Below, piece after piece: positions 16,087 to 22,571 of a DNA stretch of 22,571 nt. The notes below the pieces were generated by a model that saw nothing but the letters and a program-made list of their open reading frames with translations, was not told where the DNA came from and did not search any database. The DNA lies in the IMG/VR virus record IMGVR_UViG_3300031773_000043, positions 1 through 22,571 of that record. One strand, 5' to 3'. The first letter of the stretch is position 1. Every line of letters begins with the position of its first letter. The translations under genes were made by a program, and so were the position numbers. Source of the DNA: a virus.

Positions 16087-18312
16087 TTACCTAGCTTTAG
16101 GATAATTTGCTTTGATCTTAGCTAGTCCATTGTCTAAATTGCCAAAGTTCTTCGGCTGCTTGCGTATTTGTTGTTCAAGCATCTCTGCCACGCTAAGATC
16201 TGCGGCCCTTGCAAAGTTGACAAATTCTTTAGGTAATTGTTTCTTTACAGCTAAATCAAATAATTCCGCAGTCAGATCAAATTCGTAATAAGGATTGGTA
16301 TTGATGATTAAGACCTTTCTTGCGAAATCTTTTGTTGGTGTAGTTTGTACTGCATCATTAACTCCTTCTTTTCCTAATTGTTTTTGTGCAGCTATCGTTG
16401 TAGTCAAGAACTGTTGAGGAAGTCTCTCTTCACCTGCAAGTTCTGAACGATCAAATTGAGGTATTGTTACTGCCTTTAGATTCTTCTCTAAAAGTTCTCT
16501 TGTTTCTGTCTTTGTTAAACCCTCTTTTTGTGATTGATCTAAAGTTGATATAAAGGTTTCTATAATATCATCTTTATAAGGTTGATATTTACTTACTGCA
16601 CCAACATAAGTACCATCTGTGTTTCCAATTTTATTATATTCTTTTACTACTGTGTCTACCTCCTTCATTTTTGCATCTAATATATTTTTATATCCTTTGT
16701 ACGTTTCTGTTTTTGAAAGATCAAACTTATCATAATTATTCTCATGGAATTTTTGAACACGTTTACTCCAAGGGTACTTTATTAATAAATTCTCTATACT
16801 TTCTTGAACATTTTTTGCGGAATCATAACTATATAATCCTGTAAGAAATGTACTTCTTATCTTTCTCATTTCTGTTTCTATTTCAGGTTCAGAAACCGAG
16901 ATAGCTCTATTGAAGTTAGTATCAAATTCTTTCATTGCAGGGGCATAAATAGCAGGGCTTAGATCTGCGACTTCAGTTATATAATCAAGTTTCATTTTTT
17001 GATATATTTTAGTTGCTTTTGCGTATTCTCCGTTTGCAATCAATGGTGCAATTTCTTTTGCAAATCTATCATTTAATATTCCTTTTTGACCTATTATTGC
17101 TGTCTCTACTGCTTCTTTGTCTGCCACTGCCAATTCGTTATCTAGTTCAGTAATTCTTTTATCTATATCAAATTCTTCTTGCTGATAAACCCATAGTTGT
17201 TTTTGATTTATCTTCCATGTTATAAGTGATCCATCTTCATGTTCTTCTATAGTATCTATATATCTTCCTTCTATTGGACCTGTCAATAAATTCATAAATA
17301 GATCCTTTAATTCATTAGGATCTGCACCGTCATTATCTTTCAGATAGCCAGTAGAAAGTACATAGAATAGTTCTTTATCTAATTTCTTTCTTTGCTCCTT
17401 ATTTAGGATAGGAAATTTAATTCTAGGTTCATCTACATAGTTTTGTAATGTATCTATGACTTCTTCTTTGGTTGCTTCTCCTGAAGCAAATCTTTGTCCT
17501 AATAGTGTTAAGCTAAAGTTCCTATTACCTCTGTAATTATTATATTCATGCTCGACATGTTTAGTGTCATGTGTTTTCCTCGCATTAGCTATTGCGTTTG
17601 CGACTATGGGTTGAACTCTTTTATATTCTTTAGGAGTTAAATCTAAATCTTCGTATATATTTTGACTGGCTGCTTGACTCCATAATGGATTAGAAGAATC
17701 AACTGATAGTAAATCTATTTCTTCTCCCTCATCATTTTTTACTTTTGCATTTAATAATACGTTGTTAAGATTTGCAGCATTACCTAATACTTTTTGTACT
17801 TTTAATTCTGATTTAACAGATCTTTTTAGACGACCATCACTAGATAATCTAAGAAGTAATTTGTTTGCACCATCTCTTTCTTCTTGTGAAAGGGTAGGAT
17901 CATTTGCTTTTCCTTTTAGAACACGACTTATTGCTGCATAGTCTTCTTCCTTGTTTGTCGCTACTAAAGCTTGTGCTTCTAGTTGAATCTCTTCATATCT
18001 ATCTTTCTCGTAACCAAGGTAAGAGTTGACAGCGTTCTGTAAGTTTGTATTTAAAGAACCTAACGATTTGGATAAGTTCTGTAAGTTTGTGATCTCTGCG
18101 GGTTCAGGAAGTTTTGCAAGTTGACCTAACTGAACAGCCCCAGGTGCATTAGGTCTACCTGTTCTTACGAAAGAATCGACAGGTGCAGCTTGGGGAGTAA
18201 GACCAGGTGCTTGGATTTCTAATCCCTTAAGAGGAGTAGCGACAGAGCCAGTAGCTTCATCGCTGTAAGCTCTTTGCTTTGATTGAAGACCTTGTTGTGT
18301 AAATTTTGCCAT
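16087..18312 (-). CDS. Internal virion protein, T7 gp15-like (741 aa)
   Basis: By position (between gp14- and gp16-type genes) and length (T7 gp15 is 747 aa) this is the core protein that, after ejection, forms the periplasmic channel with gp14 and gp16. The sequence is mostly helical and charged, with no signal peptide or membrane segment. It has an N-terminal Pro/Gly/Ala-rich stretch to about residue 70 (AKLPEPAEITNLQNLSKSLG) followed by long helices (YEIQLEAQALVATNKEEDYA). No enzymatic motif is seen. The ATG at 18310-18312 lies three bases after the stop of the gp14-like gene. Sequence similarity to T7 gp15 is not obvious by eye, which is normal for this family; the call rests on gene order, size and composition. 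Confidence 0.78.
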   Translation of the reverse strand: MAKFTQQGLQSKQRAYSDEATGSVATPLKGLEIQAPGLTPQAAPVDSFVRTGRPNAPGAVQLGQLAKLPEPAEITNLQNLSKSLGSLNTNLQNAVNSYLGYEKDRYEEIQLEAQALVATNKEEDYAAISRVLKGKANDPTLSQEERDGANKLLLRLSSDGRLKRSVKSELKVQKVLGNAANLNNVLLNAKVKNDEGEEIDLLSVDSSNPLWSQAASQNIYEDLDLTPKEYKRVQPIVANAIANARKTHDTKHVEHEYNNYRGNRNFSLTLLGQRFASGEATKEEVIDTLQNYVDEPRIKFPILNKEQRKKLDKELFYVLSTGYLKDNDGADPNELKDLFMNLLTGPIEGRYIDTIEEHEDGSLITWKINQKQLWVYQQEEFDIDKRITELDNELAVADKEAVETAIIGQKGILNDRFAKEIAPLIANGEYAKATKIYQKMKLDYITEVADLSPAIYAPAMKEFDTNFNRAISVSEPEIETEMRKIRSTFLTGLYSYDSAKNVQESIENLLIKYPWSKRVQKFHENNYDKFDLSKTETYKGYKNILDAKMKEVDTVVKEYNKIGNTDGTYVGAVSKYQPYKDDIIETFISTLDQSQKEGLTKTETRELLEKNLKAVTIPQFDRSELAGEERLPQQFLTTTIAAQKQLGKEGVNDAVQTTPTKDFARKVLIINTNPYYEFDLTAELFDLAVKKQLPKEFVNFARAADLSVAEMLEQQIRKQPKNFGNLDNGLAKIKANYPKAR

Positions 18313-18315
18313 GAG

Positions 18316-18996
18316 TTAAGTAAGACCTGCATCTTTCATGCCGCTATAGGTATTGAAGCCTGTAGAAACTCCACCTAAACTAGCGCTTAATATTCCTGCA
18401 AAGCCTGGGCCACTTACTTTCCCTTGTTTTATGGGTTTCCAAGGATCTAATATCGTTCGTTCTAAGTATGGTTGTTGACTTGCAATTCGGCTGGCTCTTT
18501 CTACTCCTGCTCCACGTTTCTGTTCTTTCAGTTGTTTGCCAGTAAAGGCTAGGTTCTTATCTGTTGCATAATCAAATGCTGCTTGTTGTCGTTGAACATC
18601 AGCAATAAGGTTTTGAATACTATTTCCTACTCGACCAGCAGCAACTACTTCTCCTTTGGCTTGCAATGCAGCAAGTGAAGTCTTTCTTTTCTCTGCTCCT
18701 GCTGCTGCGTTCTCTTGCATAAGTCTTAAGTTCAATGCAGTAATATCGCTTTCATAAGCCATGTTTGCTAAGTCGAAGTTCTGAGCTATTACATCCTCCT
18801 GTAGTTGTTTTTGCTGTGCCTCGTTAGTTCTTGCAGCGTCTGCTTGCCCTAGGTTGTACTGATATTCCTGTTCTTGTACTTGGTTTTGATACTCTATCTG
18901 TGCGTTCCGTGCTCTAGTCGCTGCCTGTTGCTCCATGATGCCCAGACCTGCTGACATGATCCCCATCACTACACTGGCTGTTACTGCATCGCACAT
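18316..18996 (-). CDS. Internal virion protein, T7 gp14-like (226 aa)
   Basis: The small core protein that in T7 is ejected and forms a pore in the outer membrane. It is slightly longer than T7 gp14 (196 aa). Residues 5-22 (VTASVVMGIMSAGLGIME) are a hydrophobic helix with small residues in register. Then comes a long Gln/Ala-rich helical region (AATRARNAQIEYQNQVQEQE) of about 140 residues. The C-terminus is Gly/Ser-rich (GFAGILSASLGGVSTGF). This layout is the usual one for gp14-like proteins of marine podoviruses. A good ribosome binding site, GAGG at 19005-19008, lies eight bases before the ATG (18994-18996) and overlaps the end of the gp13-like gene, supporting both the start and translational coupling. 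Confidence 0.83.
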   Translation of the reverse strand: MCDAVTASVVMGIMSAGLGIMEQQAATRARNAQIEYQNQVQEQEYQYNLGQADAARTNEAQQKQLQEDVIAQNFDLANMAYESDITALNLRLMQENAAAGAEKRKTSLAALQAKGEVVAAGRVGNSIQNLIADVQRQQAAFDYATDKNLAFTGKQLKEQKRGAGVERASRIASQQPYLERTILDPWKPIKQGKVSGPGFAGILSASLGGVSTGFNTYSGMKDAGLT

Positions 18997-18998
18997 AA

Positions 18999-19517
18999 TT
19001 AAATCCTCACGAACTCATAAAATGGACGCTTCTCTGGCCCATATTCTGAGTGCTTTTTAATGAATGTAAATCCCATCCATTGAAGCCAACGAACATGTAC
19101 TTCATTCCTTGAGTCCACTACGTTAAATAATACAGGATACTCTTTAAGAATCTTCCGTAATTCTATTTTAGATTGTCGAAGAAAAGTACGCTTATCTTTT
19201 GTATCATCCAACATTGACTGACACCCTAACATCCATATACGACCAGAAGTTTCTGATTCAGGAACTACACCCCACATACCCATCCGATGTCCATGACGAC
19301 TAATCATTGTCATGCAAGGACTACTCTTAAAGAAGCAATAGAATAAACTAGCAAGTGGCTCCAACCCTGACTGCGCCTTGATTTCTGCCATATCTTCTTC
19401 TCTCATATTGTCAGCAATCTTCTTAATATCATCTAATTGTGTAAGTCGTTGATACGCTACTGTCTCTTCGCTCTTGTGTGGTAGAACCCTTCCCACTCTG
19501 CGGATTGGAATCGACAA
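18999..19517 (-). CDS. T7 gp13-like protein, GNAT-type fold (about 172 aa)
   Basis: It lies between gp12 and gp14, the position of T7 gene 13, whose product is needed for proper assembly or infectivity. The sequence matches the family plan: a central segment HGHRMGMWGVVPE followed by GRIWMLGCQSML, a helix (FLRQSKIELRKILKEY), and near the C-terminus NVVDSRNEVHVRWLQWMGF, which is the acetyltransferase-type beta-alpha ending. T7 gp13 is 138 aa. The ATG at 19515-19517 makes a 61-base overlap with the end of gp12; a GTG at 19494-19496 would shorten this to 40. I keep the ATG but the start is uncertain. Acetyltransferase activity has not been shown for this family, so none should be assumed. Confidence 0.75.
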   Translation of the reverse strand: MSIPIRRVGRVLPHKSEETVAYQRLTQLDDIKKIADNMREEDMAEIKAQSGLEPLASLFYCFFKSSPCMTMISRHGHRMGMWGVVPESETSGRIWMLGCQSMLDDTKDKRTFLRQSKIELRKILKEYPVLFNVVDSRNEVHVRWLQWMGFTFIKKHSEYGPEKRPFYEFVRI

Positions 19518-22375
19518 GGTAATGGACTCGTACTACTAATTACTATCTTAGTATCTATATTGCTAGTCATCACAGGTACACGGAAAGATCCTGTAAGAAC
19601 TGAAGGATCTCCGATAAGTGGAGGAGCTTCACCAACGATGACTCCGTTGTATGGATAAGTGTTTGTGTCTCTACTAGCAGGGGTAACTTTTAACTCAAAG
19701 GCTGACGACTCATCAAAGATTACAGTCCATGTTCTCATCTGTAGTTTCGGTCCTGCTGCTAATGCAACACCACCACCTTGCGGTTGTTCTTTTATATATG
19801 GAGTACTGAACTCGTAAGTCATAGTGTATCTTTCACCGACAAAGAAGCGTGGTGTCTTACCTCCTACTACTGTCTTTAAATCTCCCAGAACTGTGATTGT
19901 ATTAGATGTTTGAGACAGTGGTTCAATGACTTGTCCATGTCTTAGGAGAGTATTACCTGCCTCATATCTTCCTACTACAATCATTTCTGCTCCAGTATTG
20001 ATAGGGTAGGGAAGAGTGATGACAGTCTCTACACCTAGAGCACCAGCATTATTAAGACTTGTCGAAGTAACTTCTGCCTCTGTAATTTTTCTATCTAACA
20101 ATATCTCTATCTCTGTTCCTGCGTCTACTTGTTCAGGTCTTAGTGATACTTTCTCTAGGTAAGTTCCTGATTGAGATGATGTTCCATCCTCGTCATATTC
20201 AGTAAGTACATATAAGTCACTGCCTTTAATTGCAGCACCTATTATTTTCTTTGCACCACTAACTTCCCAATAAGACCATGCTGATTGAAGCTTTGTATCT
20301 TCTTCAAAGAAGAACTTGTAAAGATAGATTCTCTTAGGTTGGTCAAGGCTGAGCATTGCAACAACATCTTCTGCGACAGCAGAGATAAGGTTACATAGAT
20401 TTGTCGGTATATATCTAGGAATACTGGATGTTACATCTTCAGATAGAGGTACTGATCCACTGGAGTCAGGAAGGAAGAACTCTCTTAATCCACTGAAGTT
20501 TCCTTTTGTGATAGGGAAATATGTATTACGACCAACAGCTATCGGGTCAACAGATATATCCATATCAAAGGAAGTCATCTGTGTGATGGTGGCTGTCTTA
20601 GGTGTTAGGGCAGAACCTACGTTCAACCCTGCATCTAATCTGAATTGAGCGTTCCTACTAAATAAGAGAAGGGTGTTAGCAAAGGCGACAGTAGATAGAA
20701 GAATGTTAATAGAACTACCACCGCAACTGAGATCTACTGGATCACTGTCCACCATAGTCTGAACAGTTTCAGGCCAGAAGCGTCCATAGTCATCACTAGC
20801 AGAAAGGATGACATTCTCGTTGGATAGCATTATTAATCTATTCCTGAACAGGTTTAGATTATTTATGGTGTTACCTGCAAAGGTAGGTTCCAGTGCTGTC
20901 TTCTTGTCACCAGCTATGCGACCCGACCATGTAGTTCCATAGGTGATAGATTGATTGGATAATGTCTGATTAGTTCCAGGTGTATAAGTAAAAGTATCTT
21001 TGGTTGTAGCAGTGATAGGGAATACTCCTGGGTTATTAGGAGATGGTGAACCTCCAGGTCTAAAGAGTAGAAGCGTTCCACTTTCTATTCCATGATCTGT
21101 TTTAGTGACAGTGATTGTTGTACCTGACTGTGCATAGGTAGCAGTAGTTTCTTCTTTTATATATTTCTGAAAAGTAAAAGTACCATTTGAATTTCTAATT
21201 AATACATGAGGCATTGTTGCCTCGTCAAATCTATATTTAATTCCTGGTGCTACTGTCTCTCTCCATACTCCATCACCGTATTCTCCAGGGGTTGCATAGT
21301 CTTTATTGACTGTGAACTTTACATAGTAGTCGTCATATCTAGTAGCTTGAGAGCCTTGTACTTTAACAATAAACCCTTCATATCCCTTGATAGGTAAGTC
21401 ATCTAGATCATCGACAACACCTTTAATTGCCTTAGTTCCTTCTCCTGTCTTGTCATCTTTACTTGTAACTTCATAATCACTTCCATCATCTTTCTTTATA
21501 TGGATTATGTAGTCGTCATTGTTAACTGTGTATCCACTGATTGTATGCAATTGATCTGCAAGTTCGTCTGCAATATCAACTGTTGATAGTTTCTTTTGTG
21601 GTACGACAGTGCAATTACCAGAGTTATTGCTTGAATCGTTTTGTGTCCCTGCTGTGTAATAGAACTGGTTAGTACTAGCAGAAGTTACATCATAAGTACC
21701 AGCTATCCCGCCAGATGCAGTAGCAAAAGTAATTTTAATCTTGTCGCCTGTTACCAATCCATGCGCAGTTGCATTAACCAAAACACTAGAACTATTAGCT
21801 GCTTGAGAATAGGAACATTCGATCTGGTCTCCACCAGCAGGAGGTGTTGTATATGTTTTGGTTGTGCCCCCTAATGTAACGCTGTACTCGGTGTCGTAAT
21901 TGGCAACCTTAATGAACACCATTGCTGTTGGGTCAGTGATTGTTGCTGGTGACAAGTCGCTAGACATTGCCACTTCTTTTTCTTTGTTAACAATGAATGT
22001 GTAGTCAGCAATAGATGCAACTCTGAAATTCTCTGAAGGTTGACCAGCTACATCTAGGTAAGTAACTCCGTCTGGTGTGCTAGGGGTGACAAGTGTTCCG
22101 TCTAAGTTTGCTACCTTGATCGCACCATCTTGAATGATGATGATGTAGTTAATATCATTAGTCCGTGAAACCAGGTGAACAAATGGTCGGACTGTTGACT
22201 TGTTCTCAATAAATAAGCGACCAATATTATTTAACGGTGGCCTCTTCTTCAGTCCTTCAACTGGACTCGACATACAATTAACTACTTCCTCTGCTTGTGA
22301 TGCAAGTCTTAGTGCAGGTGGTTGTTGACTTATTCCATTAATAAGATTCGGAATAGAAGAAGTAATTAAAGGCAT
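19457..22375 (-). CDS. Tail tubular protein B, T7 gp12-like nozzle protein (972 aa)
   Basis: It forms the nozzle at the tip of the short tail and binds gp11. The N-terminus is diagnostic: SIPNLINGISQQPPALR, then QAEEVVNCMSSPVEGLKKRPP (residues 8-47). Further family segments are NRLIMLSNENVILSASDDYG and FWPETVQ near residue 515, and SYWEV and GERYTMTYEFS toward the C-terminus. It is longer than T7 gp12 (794 aa), partly because of two similar beta modules at about 185-258 and 412-482. The ATG at 22373-22375 is two bases after the stop of gp11, and its own 3' end overlaps the gp13-like gene. No membrane segments or signal are seen, as expected for a virion protein. Confidence 0.93.
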   Translation of the reverse strand: MPLITSSIPNLINGISQQPPALRLASQAEEVVNCMSSPVEGLKKRPPLNNIGRLFIENKSTVRPFVHLVSRTNDINYIIIIQDGAIKVANLDGTLVTPSTPDGVTYLDVAGQPSENFRVASIADYTFIVNKEKEVAMSSDLSPATITDPTAMVFIKVANYDTEYSVTLGGTTKTYTTPPAGGDQIECSYSQAANSSSVLVNATAHGLVTGDKIKITFATASGGIAGTYDVTSASTNQFYYTAGTQNDSSNNSGNCTVVPQKKLSTVDIADELADQLHTISGYTVNNDDYIIHIKKDDGSDYEVTSKDDKTGEGTKAIKGVVDDLDDLPIKGYEGFIVKVQGSQATRYDDYYVKFTVNKDYATPGEYGDGVWRETVAPGIKYRFDEATMPHVLIRNSNGTFTFQKYIKEETTATYAQSGTTITVTKTDHGIESGTLLLFRPGGSPSPNNPGVFPITATTKDTFTYTPGTNQTLSNQSITYGTTWSGRIAGDKKTALEPTFAGNTINNLNLFRNRLIMLSNENVILSASDDYGRFWPETVQTMVDSDPVDLSCGGSSINILLSTVAFANTLLLFSRNAQFRLDAGLNVGSALTPKTATITQMTSFDMDISVDPIAVGRNTYFPITKGNFSGLREFFLPDSSGSVPLSEDVTSSIPRYIPTNLCNLISAVAEDVVAMLSLDQPKRIYLYKFFFEEDTKLQSAWSYWEVSGAKKIIGAAIKGSDLYVLTEYDEDGTSSQSGTYLEKVSLRPEQVDAGTEIEILLDRKITEAEVTSTSLNNAGALGVETVITLPYPINTGAEMIVVGRYEAGNTLLRHGQVIEPLSQTSNTITVLGDLKTVVGGKTPRFFVGERYTMTYEFSTPYIKEQPQGGGVALAAGPKLQMRTWTVIFDESSAFELKVTPASRDTNTYPYNGVIVGEAPPLIGDPSVLTGSFRVPVMTSNIDTKIVISSTSPLPCRFQSAEWEGFYHTRAKRQ

Positions 22376-22377
22376 GA

Positions 22378-22571
22378 CTATCTAAGAACAGTACGACTTG
22401 GTTGATAAGTTTTGAATACTCCTACGTGGTTAGGATTACCTCTAATCATATTGTGATCTCCTGCATTTGTTTCTTCTTCTAAGAACTGTGCTCTTGCTTC
22501 TGCTTCTGCTGTGATATTTATCTTACTCAGATCTGCACTACCTAGTATCTGTTCTTGTAGTGTGCGACCTG
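22378..22571 (-). CDS. Tail tubular protein A, T7 gp11-like, C-terminal end (partial)
   Basis: Sixty-three codons to a TAG at 22378-22380, with the 5' part beyond the window. They read GRTLQEQILGSADLS, then an Ala/Glu-rich helix (NITAEAEARAQFLEEE), then NAGDHNMIRGNPNHVGVF and PSRTVLR at the end. An RGxP-type loop followed by a PSRT end is what I recall for gp11-type tail tube proteins of marine podoviruses, and the place directly upstream of gp12 is the T7 order. Gp11 forms the ring joining the portal to the nozzle. Confidence 0.8.
   Translation of the reverse strand, partial: GRTLQEQILGSADLSKINITAEAEARAQFLEEETNAGDHNMIRGNPNHVGVFKTYQPSRTVLR

Overview
The window is a piece of a tailed double-stranded DNA phage genome. 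It is low in GC apart from one glycine-coding stretch, and densely packed. It carries the late virion module of a T7-like podovirus. Read along the minus strand from base 22571 downward, the order is tail tubular protein A (gp11, only its end), tail tubular protein B (gp12), a gp13-like small protein, internal virion proteins gp14, gp15 and gp16, then the tail fibre (gp17). This is the T7 order without rearrangement. The host is probably a marine picocyanobacterium (Synechococcus or Prochlorococcus). That rests on the left end (bases 1-2584), whose small membrane and secreted proteins resemble from memory proteins that recur in marine cyanophages, and on fibre modules common in marine phages. 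No database search was possible.

Layout. Bases 22378-22571: end of gp11. 19457-22375: gp12, longer than in T7 because two similar beta modules appear to be inserted. 18999-19517: gp13-like, GNAT-type. 18316-18996: gp14-like. 16087-18312: gp15-like, almost exactly the T7 length. 8579-16081: a 2500-residue protein in the gp16 slot, about twice T7 gp16. It carries a HEXXH zinc-peptidase motif, an ADP-ribosyltransferase-like segment and a C-terminal region resembling a domain of phage polyvalent proteins. 4385-8575: the tail fibre gene, whose conserved T7 N-terminal domain is interrupted by an in-frame TAA at codon 35. 3536-4378 and 2610-3536: two further fibre or adhesin-type genes, the second glycine-rich. 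1116-2584: three overlapping or abutting genes for small membrane-spanning proteins. On the plus strand 1-1204: the end of one gene and two exported proteins, converging on the minus-strand genes with an 89-base overlap of coding ends.

How the parts work together. Gp11 and gp12 form the tail tube and nozzle. Gp14, gp15 and gp16 are stored in the capsid and ejected into the host to build the DNA channel across the envelope. The fibre genes recognise the host. The large gp16-slot protein would bring a candidate protease and a candidate ADP-ribosyltransferase into the cell together with the DNA. The most notable observations are this protein and the broken fibre reading frame. No tRNA, rRNA, CRISPR array, insertion sequence, integrase, attachment site, convincing promoter or strong rho-independent terminator was recognised, and no gap between genes exceeds about 30 bases.
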